From positions 1 through 64,000 of the forward strand of contig NZ_QZEY01000007.1 of the NCBI RefSeq assembly GCF_003594875.1: DNA of 64,000 nucleotides, read 5' to 3'. The notes beneath the pieces are model-generated. The model made no database searches. It saw only the letters and a program-made list of their open reading frames with translations, and was not told where the DNA came from. The stretch is from Bailinhaonella thermotolerans. GTDB lineage: Bacteria > Actinomycetota > Actinomycetes > Streptosporangiales > Streptosporangiaceae. Position numbers and translations under genes: made by a program. Shown piece by piece: positions 11,522 through 19,831 of the stretch; within the stretch, counting starts at the first letter, position 1, and each line of letters starts with the position of its first letter.

Positions 11522-11599
11522 CGGACCCGTCCACGTCCCCGCCGAACCCGTCCGCCATCCGGACCGGACGCGTGTCCGGGGCGGCGCCGGCGGGGGTTC

Positions 11600-11605
11600 T
11601 AAGCT
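11600..11605 (+). promoter_or_regulatory. Predicted -10 box of the Lon-N gene
   Basis: TAAGCT, then TGGTCT, then the GTG at 11612. The divergent hisD box lies 79 bp to the left. Confidence 0.55.
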
Positions 11606-11611
11606 TGGTCT

Positions 11612-12295
11612 GTGAGCGAGCGGCTGGCGATCTTCCCGTTGGGGACCGTGCTGTTTCCCGGCGTGCCGCTGCCGCTGCACGTCTTCGAGGAGCGGTACCG
11701 CCTGCTCGTGCGGCGGTTGCTCGGTTCCCCCGGGCCCCGGCGGTTCGGCGTGGTGTCGATCGTGCTGGGGCACGAGGTGGGGGCGGGCGCGGCGCGGGAG
11801 CTGGCGAGCGTGGGGTGCGTGGCCGAGGTCCGCGAGGTGGAGGAGCTGCCCGACGGGCGGTTCCGGGTGTTCGCGGTGGGCGGCGAGCGCTTCCGCGTCG
11901 GCGAGGTGGACGCCTCGGGGCCCTACCTCGAGGCCGGGGCGCACTTCCTGCCCGAGGAGGCGGGGCCGGGGGCCGACGAGCTGGCCCGGCGGGTGACCCC
12001 GGCCTTCCGGCGGTACTTCTCCGGCCTGGCGCGGGTGCGCGGCGAACCGGCCGTGACGCCGCCGGTGCAGCTGTCCGACGAGGACCTGCCCGCCGACCCG
12101 ATCGCGCTGTCCTACCTGGTGGGGGCGGGGCTGCTGGTCGGGCGGGCCGTGAAGCAGCGGCTGCTGGCCGCCGGGACAGCGGCCGAGCGGCTGGCCGCCG
12201 AGCTGGAGCTGCTCGGCGCGGAGACCCGGCTGCTCACGTCGCTGCCGTCGGTGCCCGTCGCCGACTTCCTCGACAAAGGCGTCAACCCGAACTGA
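11612..12295 (+). CDS. Lon N-terminal (LON substrate-binding) domain protein
   Basis: A 227-residue stand-alone LON domain protein with no protease or AAA part. It begins RLAIFPLGTVLFPGVPLPLHVFE, a strong match to the LON domain (IPLRDxVLFPGxxLPLHIFE), followed by RYRLLVRR, FGVVSIV, CVAEVREVEELPDGRFRV and FRVGEVD. The C-terminal half is helical (LSYLVGAGLLVGRAVKQRLL). Such proteins are common in Actinobacteria; they may bind unfolded polypeptides, but the function is not established. It starts at the GTG at 11612, preceded by a TAAGCT box, and is divergent from hisD. Confidence 0.85.
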   Translation: MSERLAIFPLGTVLFPGVPLPLHVFEERYRLLVRRLLGSPGPRRFGVVSIVLGHEVGAGAARELASVGCVAEVREVEELPDGRFRVFAVGGERFRVGEVDASGPYLEAGAHFLPEEAGPGADELARRVTPAFRRYFSGLARVRGEPAVTPPVQLSDEDLPADPIALSYLVGAGLLVGRAVKQRLLAAGTAAERLAAELELLGAETRLLTSLPSVPVADFLDKGVNPN

Positions 12296-12400
12296 GACGC
12301 CGGCGCTGCCGCCGATGCCGCCGCGGGCCCGGCGCCCCGGAGCCCGCACATGATCAAGAAGTCCGCGAACGAAACCTCTCGACCAAGGGAGCCGACCGAG

Positions 12401-12889
12401 TTGAGCAAGCGCAAGACCGCCGGGGGCACCCCGGCGACCGTGGCCCTGACCGACGCCGGAGCCGAGTTCACGCTGCACCCGTACGAGCACGACGCGTCGG
12501 CCCAGGCGTACGGCGAGGAGGCCGCGGACGCCCTCGGCCTGCCGTACGACCGGATCTTCAAGACGCTGGTCACCGAGGTCGAGGGCGAGCTGGTGGTGGC
12601 GGTCGTGCCGGTGTCGGCCAAGCTCGACCTGAAGGCGCTGGCCGCGCACCGGGGCGGCAAGAAGGCCATGATGGCCGACGCGGCGAAGGTGGAGCGCGTG
12701 ACGGGATACGTCGTCGGCGGCATCAGCCCGCTCGGCCAGCGCAAGGCCCTCCCGACCGTCGTGGACGAGTCCGCGCTGAACTTCGAGACGATCTTCTTCT
12801 CGGCCGGCCGCCGCGGCCTGCAGATCGAGACCGCCCCGCGCAACCTCATCGACGTCGCGGGCGCCACCACCGCCCCGATCGCCCGCTGA
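12401..12889 (+). CDS. ybaK: YbaK/EbsC-type aminoacyl-tRNA deacylase
   Basis: A 162-residue YbaK-family protein, which hydrolyses mischarged Cys-tRNA(Pro). Family landmarks are FTLHPYEHD at the N-terminus, FKTLVTEVEGELVVAVVPVSAKLDLKAL (in pieces) with the catalytic Lys near residue 50, and GGISPLGQRKALPTVVD with the characteristic GxxSPxGxxK loop. TTG at 12401 is chosen as start because GGGAG lies nine to ten nucleotides before it; the upstream in-frame ATG at 12350 lacks a ribosome site but would add 17 residues. It converges on the alpha/beta hydrolase gene. Confidence 0.87.
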   Translation: MSKRKTAGGTPATVALTDAGAEFTLHPYEHDASAQAYGEEAADALGLPYDRIFKTLVTEVEGELVVAVVPVSAKLDLKALAAHRGGKKAMMADAAKVERVTGYVVGGISPLGQRKALPTVVDESALNFETIFFSAGRRGLQIETAPRNLIDVAGATTAPIAR

Positions 12890-12947
12890 CCCGGGAGGCG
12901 GGGGGCGGCGGCCCGGCTCAGGAGGCGGGAAGGGGCGGCGGCCCGGC

Positions 12948-13724
12948 TCAGGAGGCGAAGAACTTCGTCAGGACCGGCGCGATGGCCTGGGGCGGGATGT
13001 CGTGGGGCTCGTCCGGCAGGGACACCAGCGTGCAGTCGGGGATCACCTTCGCCAGCTCCCGCACCCCGGTGGCGAGCCAGGGGATGGACCCGCCGACCCC
13101 CACCAGGGCGGGCGTGCGCATCCCGGCGAGCAGTTCCCTGGGCATGGTGAAGTCGCCCAGCACGGCGGCGTCGTAGACCAGACCCTGCGCGTGCTCCTCC
13201 ATCGCCGTCCAGAACGGCTGGCCGCGCATCGGCCCGATGTACTCGGCCGGGACGAGGACCACCTCGGTCATCCAGTATTCGAGCGCGTCGCCCCGCCGCC
13301 CCTCGGCGATCATCCCGGCGACCCGCGCGCCCCAGTCGGCGGGCACCGGCGGGCGCGCGTCGCCGACGACGTACGGCGGCTCCCAGGCCGCCACCCGCGT
13401 GATCGGCAGGCCGCGGGCGGCGGCCTCGAGCGCCATGCTCCCCAGGCCCGAGCTGCCGTAGACGCACGCGCTGCCGCCCGCCGCCCCGATGACCGCCGCC
13501 AGGTCCTCGAACTCGCGGTCCGCCGAGTGCGGCTCGGTGAACCCGCTCTCGCCCCGGCCGCGCCGGTCGTAGACGTACACGCTGAAGCCGCCGGCGAGTT
13601 CCCGGGCCAGCGGCAGCTCGCTCTCGTGCGTGGAGGGCCCGCCGCCGATCAGCACGACGGGCGGCCCCTCCCCCAGCCGCTCGTAGGCGATGGGCGTTCC
13701 ATCCCTGGACGTGACCGTCCGCAT
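12948..13724 (-). CDS. Alpha/beta hydrolase
   Basis: A 258-residue alpha/beta-hydrolase-fold enzyme. The oxyanion region is VVLIGGGPSTHES, the strand 4 region VYDRRGRGESG, the nucleophile elbow VYGSSGLGS (GxSxG, Ser near residue 91), and the C-terminal His lies in LPDEPHDIPP. The cap is small. The substrate cannot be read from sequence; esterase, lactonase or haloperoxidase-like activity are all possible. The ATG at 13724 has GGAGG five to six nucleotides upstream. It stands alone between the convergent ybaK gene and the DUF2567-like gene. Confidence 0.85.
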   Translation of the reverse strand: MRTVTSRDGTPIAYERLGEGPPVVLIGGGPSTHESELPLARELAGGFSVYVYDRRGRGESGFTEPHSADREFEDLAAVIGAAGGSACVYGSSGLGSMALEAAARGLPITRVAAWEPPYVVGDARPPVPADWGARVAGMIAEGRRGDALEYWMTEVVLVPAEYIGPMRGQPFWTAMEEHAQGLVYDAAVLGDFTMPRELLAGMRTPALVGVGGSIPWLATGVRELAKVIPDCTLVSLPDEPHDIPPQAIAPVLTKFFAS

Positions 13725-13845
13725 GGTTCCTCCGGTGGATCCGATGATCGTCGTCGACCCCCGAGCCCTGCCGTTCTATCCCGGCCCGCCCGGACGCGTC
13801 CAGCGCCGGCGGCCGGTACGTCCGGCCGAGGCGCGTCCGAGGTCC

Positions 13846-14421
13846 CTAGGGCGTCTCGTCCTCGATCCCGTACGGCTTGCGCCGGCGCGACGCCCGGTAG
13901 GCCGCCAGCGACTCCAGCGCCCCGAACGTGATCACCGACAGGAGGGACCAGGACAGCAGCACCCCGGTGGCGCGCAGGTCCAGCGGCCCGGGGATCTGCG
14001 CGCCGAGCGCGGTGGCCCGCCGTACCGTGGCCTGGTCCACCCACTGGCCCAGCCAGTACGCCACGAAGGCGGCGAGCAGCCCGCCGGCCGTGAGCCCGAG
14101 CAGCACCGCGACGGGGCGCTCGCTCAGCCGGTAGGCCACCAGCCCGCACACCAGCCCGGCCAGCCCGGTGATCGCCGCGAACCACCCGTCGGCGGCGATC
14201 AGGGTCTGCGTCCCGGGGTCGGCGAGCACCGGCCCGCTCCTCGTCACGACGTACGGCGGGCGCGGCGCCGCCCAGGCCCACAGCGGGCCCGCGACGGTCC
14301 CCAGCAGCGTGAGCGTGATCATGGTCACGCCGAAGGCGCGCGCCTGCCGTATCAAAGCCGCCCCATCAGCACCAGAGGTCCCAGAACTGCCCGATCCTAT
14401 CCAGCTCACCCCGCGTGGCAC
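13846..14421 (-). CDS. DUF2567-like membrane protein
   Basis: A protein of up to 191 residues with four hydrophobic segments. The first, TMITLTLLGTVAGPLWAWAA, is followed by PRPPYVVTRSGPVLADPGTQ and IAADGWFAAITGLAGLVCGL, which is the typical DUF2567 layout of mycobacterial and actinomycete proteins. Two more helices follow (VAVLLGLTAGGLLAAFVAYW; VLLSWSLLSVITFGALE) and a basic tail. The function is unknown. The start is uncertain: the GTG at 14421 gives a polar 25-residue extension, and the real start may be nearer the first helix. It is divergent from murA, 71 bp away. Confidence 0.7.
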   Translation of the reverse strand: MPRGVSWIGSGSSGTSGADGAALIRQARAFGVTMITLTLLGTVAGPLWAWAAPRPPYVVTRSGPVLADPGTQTLIAADGWFAAITGLAGLVCGLVAYRLSERPVAVLLGLTAGGLLAAFVAYWLGQWVDQATVRRATALGAQIPGPLDLRATGVLLSWSLLSVITFGALESLAAYRASRRRKPYGIEDETP

Positions 14422-14479
14422 AGTCGTTCACCCGTGTGTCCCCTCCGCGTGCGCTTATGACCCGCGCGAGCCCAGGCCG

Positions 14480-14485
14480 TAAGCT
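14480..14485 (+). promoter_or_regulatory. Predicted -10 box of murA
   Basis: TAAGCT, then CGGGAGC, then the ATG at 14493. The CGGGAG could act as a very close ribosome site, but its spacing is too short, so a leaderless start is preferred. Confidence 0.5.
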
Positions 14486-14492
14486 CGGGAGC

Positions 14493-15836
14493 ATGGTTGA
14501 ACCGAGCACGACGACCGAAGAGGTTTGGCGCATCGAGCCCTCGGGCCGCCTTCAGGGGGACGTCTTCGTCCGCGGCTCCAAGAACGCCGTCACCAAGCAC
14601 ATGGTGGCGGCGATGCTGGGCAGGGGCGAGAGCACCATCCACAACGCGCCGGAGGTCGGCGACGTCGGCATCACGTCGGCGATGCTGGAATCCCTCGGCA
14701 TCGCGGTGGAGGCCAAGGGCGACACGATCAGGATCACGCCGGGGGACACGATCGAGTCGCGGGTGCCGCTCGCGTTCACCGGTTTGAACCGCATCCCGAT
14801 CCTGATGCTCGGCCCGCTGCTGCACCTGACCGGTGAGGCGTTCGTGCCGCTGGTCGGCGGGGACCCGATCGGGCAGCGCCCCGTCGACTTCCACGTGGAG
14901 GCGTTGCGGGCGATGGGCGCGGAGGTGGAGCTGGGCGAGGCCGGGATCACGGCCAAGGCGTCCCGGCTGCGCGGCGCCCGCATCGAGCTGCCTTACCCCA
15001 GCGTGGGCGCGACCGAGACGATCCTGCTGTCGGCGGTGCTCGCCGAGGGCAAGACGGTGGTCCGCAACGCCGCCATGGAACCCGAGGTGATCGAGCTGGC
15101 GCTGTTCCTGCAGCGCATGGGCGCGCTCATCGAGCTCAGCCCGGACCGCCGCATCGTGGTCGAGGGCGTGCCGCGCCTGCACGGGGCCTCCACGCGGCTG
15201 GCCGGCGACCGGCTCGAGGCGTTCTCCTACCTCGTGGCGGGCCTGATCAGCGGCGGCGAGGTCCGGGTGCACGGCTGCCACCAGGACCGCCTGGTCACCG
15301 CCATCACGACCCTGGCCCGCATGGGCGCGCAGTTCCACATCACCGACGACTGGATCAGCGCCTCCGCGCCCGAGCGGCTGCGCGGCGCCCCGGTGCAGAC
15401 CGGCACCCACCCGGGGTTCATGACCGACTGGCAGACCCCGCTGATGGTGCTGTTCACGCAGGCCGAGGGCATGTCGGTGCTGCACGAGACCGTCTTCGAC
15501 AACCGCCTGGTCTACGTCCCGGCGCTCCAGTCGATGGGCTGCGAGATCGAGGTCTTCTCGGTCTGCCTGGGCGGCCCGGCCTGCCGCTTCCACGACTCCA
15601 ACTCGCTGCACTCGGCGATCGTGCGCGGCGTGAGCAAGCTGCGCGGCGCCGACGTCACCCTCCCCGACGTGCGCGCCGGGTTCTCCGCCGTCCTCGCGGC
15701 GGCGGTGGCCGAGGGCTCGACCACCCTGCGCGGGGTGCGCCACATCGAGCGCGGCTACCACCGCCCGTTCGAGCAGTTCACGTCCCTGGGGCTGCGCATC
15801 CAGAAGGACCAGGCGCCGGTCCACGCCGGTTCCTGA
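14493..15836 (+). CDS. murA: UDP-GlcNAc 1-carboxyvinyltransferase, MurA
   Basis: A 447-residue enolpyruvyl transferase that adds PEP to UDP-GlcNAc, the first committed peptidoglycan step. It starts with GRLQGDVFVRGSKNAVTKHM (the usual GxSKN loop) and carries VGGDPIGQRPVDFHVEALR, ELPYPSVGATETILLSAVL, GEVRVHGC, THPGFMTDWQTPLM and ETVFDNRLVYVPALQSMG. The PEP-contacting Cys (Cys115 in E. coli) sits in GGCAIGxRPVD; here the position is Asp (GGDPIG), the substitution known to make mycobacterial MurA insensitive to fosfomycin. Start ATG at 14493, seven nucleotides after TAAGCT. Confidence 0.92.
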   Translation: MVEPSTTTEEVWRIEPSGRLQGDVFVRGSKNAVTKHMVAAMLGRGESTIHNAPEVGDVGITSAMLESLGIAVEAKGDTIRITPGDTIESRVPLAFTGLNRIPILMLGPLLHLTGEAFVPLVGGDPIGQRPVDFHVEALRAMGAEVELGEAGITAKASRLRGARIELPYPSVGATETILLSAVLAEGKTVVRNAAMEPEVIELALFLQRMGALIELSPDRRIVVEGVPRLHGASTRLAGDRLEAFSYLVAGLISGGEVRVHGCHQDRLVTAITTLARMGAQFHITDDWISASAPERLRGAPVQTGTHPGFMTDWQTPLMVLFTQAEGMSVLHETVFDNRLVYVPALQSMGCEIEVFSVCLGGPACRFHDSNSLHSAIVRGVSKLRGADVTLPDVRAGFSAVLAAAVAEGSTTLRGVRHIERGYHRPFEQFTSLGLRIQKDQAPVHAGS

Positions 15837-15875
15837 TCCACGGCCCGCCGCGGCGGCCGCTCCCCGGCGGCCGCC

Positions 15876-16019
15876 GTCCCGCGCCTGCTCCTGGAGCCCG
15901 TCCCGGGCCCACTCCTGGAGTCCGCCCCGCGCCTGCTCCTGGAGCCCGTCCCGGGCCCACTCCTGAGGTCCGTCCCGCGCCTGCTCCTGCGGCCCGTCCC
16001 GGGCCTACTCCTGGAGCAT
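15876..16019. repeat. Six 24-bp tandem repeats
   Basis: Six contiguous 24-bp units begin at 15876, 15900, 15924, 15948, 15972 and 15996. Two types alternate, GTCCCGCGCCTGCTCCTGGA and GTCCCGGGCCCACTCCTGGA, so the higher-order period is 48 bp. Read on the minus strand in the frame of the adjacent gene they encode octapeptides of the LQEWARDG and LQEQARDG type. The first unit carries TAG where the other W-type units have TGG, and that TAG is the gene's stop codon. Confidence 0.85.
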
Positions 16020-16679
16020 CGGGCGGGCGGCCGGGGGCTGGACCTGGGGGTTCAGCGGGCCCAGCGCGGCGTAGCCGGGGTTGCGCGCCAGGTCGTCGCG
16101 CCCGATCGCCAGGTACGCCAGGGCCACGGCCGACCACGGCGCCCACGGCCCGGCCAGCCGCAGCGGCGCGTCGCCGTTCGCGAACGTGAACACCACCGAG
16201 TAGCTCTGCAACTCCGGCGAGATCTGCACGATCCGCCCGAGCTCGTACCCCGACCAGATCCCGTCCACCAGGCAGATGATCCCCGCCCGCGTGATGAACG
16301 TCCGGGCGGCGTACGGCTGCCGCCACTGCGGCGCGGACATCCGCTCGGCCCGCTTCGCGGCGATCTGGTTGCCGATCATGCTGCCGACGGCGGTCGCCAT
16401 CATCCGCCCCGGGGTGTTCCCCATGATGAACGTCGTCTGCGAGGCCGGCCGCACGTTCGCGGCGTGGAAGCGCGAGTGCATCAGGACCAGGTCGGCGAAG
16501 ATGTCCACCGGCGCCGGCAGCCGGAGCCCCACCGGCGGCGCCATCACCTGCAGATCGCCCCCGGCCACAAGGTGCCGCCGCAGATCACTGGCAGCTCGCC
16601 ACCCCTGCTCATGCTCACCCGGCCGCCACACGACCCCTCCCACCGCTGAGAACCGTCCACCCGGAATCCGCGAAATCAT
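16005..16679 (-). CDS. Hypothetical protein ending at a 24-bp repeat array
   Basis: About 224 residues from the ATG at 16679; an upstream GTG at 16685 would add two. I do not recognise the family. The N-terminal part (GGRFSAVGGVVWRPGEHE, VMAPPVGLRLPAPVDIFADL) looks soluble. A Gly/Met-rich segment (FIMGNTPGRMMATAVGSMIG) may be membrane-associated. The second half (YAARTFITRAGIICLVDGIW, QSYSVVFTFANGDAPLRLAG) resembles a beta-rich domain of the kind used for ligand or membrane contact. The last coded residues MLQE are the start of a repeat unit whose next codon is TAG. There is no clear ribosome site. It lies tail-to-tail with murA. Confidence 0.6.
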   Translation of the reverse strand: MISRIPGGRFSAVGGVVWRPGEHEQGWRAASDLRRHLVAGGDLQVMAPPVGLRLPAPVDIFADLVLMHSRFHAANVRPASQTTFIMGNTPGRMMATAVGSMIGNQIAAKRAERMSAPQWRQPYAARTFITRAGIICLVDGIWSGYELGRIVQISPELQSYSVVFTFANGDAPLRLAGPWAPWSAVALAYLAIGRDDLARNPGYAALGPLNPQVQPPAARPMLQE

Positions 16680-16743
16680 AACCACGGTGATCCACGCCGT
16701 GAAAGTGATCGGGTACCACCAGCAGGCCGGAGGGGCCGGGTCC

Positions 16744-19182
16744 TCAGCGCGCCCCGTCGCCGCGCCTCTTCTCCCCGATCCTGGCGGGGCGGTTCCGTTC
16801 GCGGGATTTCACGCCGGCGGGGCGGCCGTGGCGGGCCCTGCCGTGACGGTCTCCGGTGCGGTTGGCGGGGCCGGGGGCGGTTGGTGCCTCGTCTTCGCCA
16901 CCGGGGGCCTGGGCGGGGGTGTCCTGGCCGGGGTCGGCGCCGTCCTGGCCGGTGCCGGGGTCGTCGCCGGTCTCGGTCCGGTCCCGGTCGTCGCGGTCGT
17001 CGTCGCGGTCGTCGTCGCGGTCGTCGTCGCCCGCGGCGTCCGAGCGTTCGTCCTCGTCCCGGCGCTCGTCTCCGTCTGCTTCCTCCTCCTTGAGGCCGGG
17101 GGTGTGGCCGCCGCCGAAGCGGGACTGGTTCGGCGGGTGGAAGCCGGTGGCGGGGGTGCCGGCCAGGGCCTCGCGCATGGAGTCGAGCCAGATGGGGCCG
17201 GGGAGGGAGGAGCCCTGGACGTTGCCGTAGTGCCGGCCGCCGATGGTGACGTCCACCAGGGGATGGCGGTAGGCGCCGCGGATGTCCCCGACGGCGACGG
17301 CCGCGGCCAGGTCGGGGGTGTAGCCCGCGAACCAGGCCGAGGTGTAGCCGTTGTTGGTGCCGGTCTTGCCCGCCGCGTCGCGGCCGAGGTCCTGCCCCTT
17401 CATCGTGCCCTTGTCGAAGACGCCGCGCAGGACGTGGCTGACCGCGTCGGCCACCTCCGGGTCCATGGTCTGGCGGCAGTACGGCGGCACGCGCGTGCGG
17501 CGGCCGTCGCGTTCGACGATCTCGGTGATGGCGGAGGGGGCGCAGTACCTCCCGCGAGCGCCCAGGGCGGCGAACGCGGACGCGACGGTGAGCGGGTCCA
17601 TCTCGTTCGAGCCGAGGGTGAAGGTGGGGACCTCGGACAGCGGCGCGCCGTCCGGGCGGCGGATGCCGAGGGAGCGCGCAGTCCTGACCGTGTCGCAGAG
17701 GCCGACGCGGCGTTCCAGCTCCATGAAGAAGACGTTCACCGACTTCCAGGTGCCGGTGGAGAGGCTGTGGGGGCCCGCGTCGCCCTCGCCCCCGGCGTTC
17801 TTGATCACGACGCCGGGGGCGTTGACCTTGCGGCCCCGGCAGTTCGTGAAGCCGTGCGAGGGCACGAACCCGGCGGACGTCGTGAACCCCTGGTTGAAGC
17901 GCCACCCCTCGGCCAGCGCCGTGGCCAGCGTGAACACCTTGAACGTGGACCCGGCCTGGAAGCCCTGCCCGCCGCCGTGCGCGGCGTCGGCCGGCAGGTT
18001 GTAGGTGGTGTACGGCCCGTCGTTGCGGTTCTGGCTGTTCAGGCCGTACCGCTTGCTCCCCGCCAGCGCCAGCACGCGCCCGGTGCCCGGCTTGACCATG
18101 GCCTCGGCCGCGACCACCGTGTCGGACGCGTGCACCCGCTCGCGGATCGCGCGCTCGGCGGCCTTCTGCGTGCGCCGGTCGAGCGAGGTCCGCACCACCA
18201 GCCCGCCCTGCCGGAACCGCTGCCGCCGGTCCTCCGGGGTCCGCCCGAACGCCGGGTTGGTCAGCAGCTCCCGCTGGACGTACAGGCAGAAGTACGGGAA
18301 CTCGCTGCGGGCGCACCCGCCCGGCTGCCGCGTGATCCGCAGCCCCAGCGGCGCCCTCCGCGCCCGGTCCTCCTCCGCGCGTGAGATCCACCCCAGCTCG
18401 GCCATGCGGCCCAGCACGAGGTCGCGCCGCTCCCGCAGCCGCGTCCGCTGCCTGTCCCCCAGCGTCGGGTCGGTGAGGAACGGCTGGCGCACGGCCCCCG
18501 CGATCGCCGCCGCCTGGGGCAGGTCCAGCTCGCTCGCGTCCCGCCCGAAGAACCGCTGGGCCGCCGCCTGCACCCCGAACGCGCCCCCGCCGAAGTAGGC
18601 GATGTTGAGGTACCGCTCCAGGATCTGGTCCTTGGTGAGCTCCCGCTCCGTGGCCAGGGCGTACCGCAGTTCGACGACCTTGCGCGAGAGCCTGGGCGCG
18701 GTCGCCTGGGCGCGTTCCTCGTCGGTCCGCGCGCTCTCCAGCAGCACGTTCTTGACGTACTGCTGGGTCAGGGTGGAGCCGCCCTGCCGGATCCCGCCCG
18801 AGGTCAGGTTGCTGATGCCGGCCCGCAGCAGCCCGCGGTGGTCGAGCCCGCCGTGCTCGTAGAACCGCGCGTCCTCGATCGCCAGCATCGCGCGCCGCAT
18901 CACCGGCGCGACCAGCCGCAGCGGCACCGACTGGCGGTTCTGGTGGTAGAACTGCGCGAACTGCCGCCCGTGCGCGTCCAGCAGCCGGATCCGCTCCGAC
19001 ACCCGCCGGGCGCTCAGGCTGACCCCGGGATCGATCATCGCGCGGGCCCCGTCCCGCGCCACCACGCCGCCCGTGACGAGCCAGGGCGCGACCAGCGCGG
19101 CCAGCAGCAGCCCGGTCCCGCCCGATAGCAGGACCAGCCGCCCCAATCCGCCCGGAAACCCCCGGCTCCCCCGCCGTTCCAC
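16744..19182 (-). CDS. Class A penicillin-binding protein
   Basis: An 812-residue bifunctional peptidoglycan synthase. A short cytoplasmic tail and one membrane anchor (about residues 14-40) precede the GT51 glycosyltransferase domain with AIEDARFYEHGG (catalytic Glu), RQGGSTLTQQYVKN and RKVVELRYALATE. The transpeptidase domain has the acyl-Ser motif GSTFK, SVN (TWKSVNVFF) and KTGTN (AAGKTGTNNGY). The tail from about residue 690 is a disordered extracellular Asp/Arg/Glu-rich region with repeated DDDRDDD units, then a basic end. Start GTG at 19182 with TAGGCT six nucleotides upstream and no Shine-Dalgarno. It likely works with FtsW/FtsI or in apical wall growth. Confidence 0.92.
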   Translation of the reverse strand: MERRGSRGFPGGLGRLVLLSGGTGLLLAALVAPWLVTGGVVARDGARAMIDPGVSLSARRVSERIRLLDAHGRQFAQFYHQNRQSVPLRLVAPVMRRAMLAIEDARFYEHGGLDHRGLLRAGISNLTSGGIRQGGSTLTQQYVKNVLLESARTDEERAQATAPRLSRKVVELRYALATERELTKDQILERYLNIAYFGGGAFGVQAAAQRFFGRDASELDLPQAAAIAGAVRQPFLTDPTLGDRQRTRLRERRDLVLGRMAELGWISRAEEDRARRAPLGLRITRQPGGCARSEFPYFCLYVQRELLTNPAFGRTPEDRRQRFRQGGLVVRTSLDRRTQKAAERAIRERVHASDTVVAAEAMVKPGTGRVLALAGSKRYGLNSQNRNDGPYTTYNLPADAAHGGGQGFQAGSTFKVFTLATALAEGWRFNQGFTTSAGFVPSHGFTNCRGRKVNAPGVVIKNAGGEGDAGPHSLSTGTWKSVNVFFMELERRVGLCDTVRTARSLGIRRPDGAPLSEVPTFTLGSNEMDPLTVASAFAALGARGRYCAPSAITEIVERDGRRTRVPPYCRQTMDPEVADAVSHVLRGVFDKGTMKGQDLGRDAAGKTGTNNGYTSAWFAGYTPDLAAAVAVGDIRGAYRHPLVDVTIGGRHYGNVQGSSLPGPIWLDSMREALAGTPATGFHPPNQSRFGGGHTPGLKEEEADGDERRDEDERSDAAGDDDRDDDRDDDRDDRDRTETGDDPGTGQDGADPGQDTPAQAPGGEDEAPTAPGPANRTGDRHGRARHGRPAGVKSRERNRPARIGEKRRGDGAR

Positions 19183-19188
19183 AGCGTC

Positions 19189-19194
19189 AGCCTA
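19189..19194 (-). promoter_or_regulatory. Predicted -10 box of the class A PBP gene
   Basis: Minus-strand TAGGCT, then GACGCT, then the GTG at 19182. Six-nucleotide spacing, leaderless type. Confidence 0.55.
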
Positions 19195-19403
19195 GGCCCG
19201 CCCGCTGCCCCCCACCTGCCCATCCCGTGACCTCATCAGGCCCTTGACCAGCCCTTCCCCCAACCCGCCGCAAACCCTCCCCCCTCTCCCCCGCCCCCCG
19301 CGTGCCCCGCCCCCGGCCGAACCCCGCCCGAGATTTTCCCCATTCCGGATTGCCAACCTCTCGCCTGATTCACCCCACAAAGAACCAGCCCGAGGGAGAC
19401 CTC

Positions 19404-19479
19404 CCGTGATCCCGCGATCGCGCGCCGCCGTCGCGTCCGCCGGGGTCCCGGGCATGGGGCGCGATCGCGAGATCATCGG
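19404..19479. repeat. GTGATC-type inverted repeat, copy C
   Basis: The arms ccgtgatcccgcgatcgcgc (from 19404) and gcgcgatcgcgagatcatcgg (to 19479) pair imperfectly around a 30-nt loop. It sits in the 386-bp gap between the PBP gene and the ribbon-helix-helix gene. The rest of this gap is C-rich on the left and carries two CCGTACGGC motifs (about 19519 and 19551) on the right; I see no gene in it. Confidence 0.6.
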
Positions 19480-19568
19480 CACGCGGAGAGTGCCCCCTCC
19501 CGGGCGCGGGCATGCGGATGCCGTACGGCCCGAGCGGGGGGCTCAGGCCGTACGGCGGGGCGGTGGGG

Positions 19569-19829
19569 TCAGCCGGCCTCGGCCTCGGGTTCCTCGTCCA
19601 GGTCCGGGGCCGGGTCCGCGGTCCGGTCTCGCTTGGCGGACTTGCGGGGCCGGCCCCGGCGGGGGATGCCGCCGGCGTTGTCCGGGAGGCGGTTGGCCTC
19701 GGACAGGGCGCGGCGGAGGAGGAACTCGATCTGGGCGTTGGTGCTGCGGAGCTCGTCCCCCGCCCAGCGCGCGAGGGCGTCGTGGATCGCGGGATCCAGG
19801 CGGAGGAGGACGCTCTTACGTTCAGCCAC
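19569..19829 (-). CDS. Ribbon-helix-helix DNA-binding protein
   Basis: An 86-residue protein beginning MAERKSVLLRLDPAIHDALARWA, the pattern of Arc/CopG-type ribbon-helix-helix regulators: a beta strand KSVLLRL, then two helices (PAIHDALARWAGDELR and TNAQIEFLLRRALSEANR). The tail (RRGRPRKSAKRD, then an Asp/Glu/Pro-rich end) includes an AT-hook-like GRPRK. GTG at 19829 starts two nucleotides after the stop of the SPFH gene, so the two are one transcription unit. A likely role is autoregulation or control linked to the SPFH protein; there is no toxin gene alongside. Confidence 0.8.
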   Translation of the reverse strand: MAERKSVLLRLDPAIHDALARWAGDELRSTNAQIEFLLRRALSEANRLPDNAGGIPRRGRPRKSAKRDRTADPAPDLDEEPEAEAG

Positions 19830-19831
19830 GA

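Noticed and set aside
14406-15824. A 470-codon minus-strand open frame opposite murA
   Set aside because: MurA is unmistakable on the plus strand. The antisense frame is His/Arg/Gln-rich without motifs.
15876-16019. CRISPR array
   Set aside because: The 24-bp units are contiguous without spacers and no cas genes are present.
19569-19829. Antitoxin of a toxin-antitoxin pair
   Set aside because: The neighbouring gene is an SPFH membrane protein, and no small toxin-like gene lies on either side.
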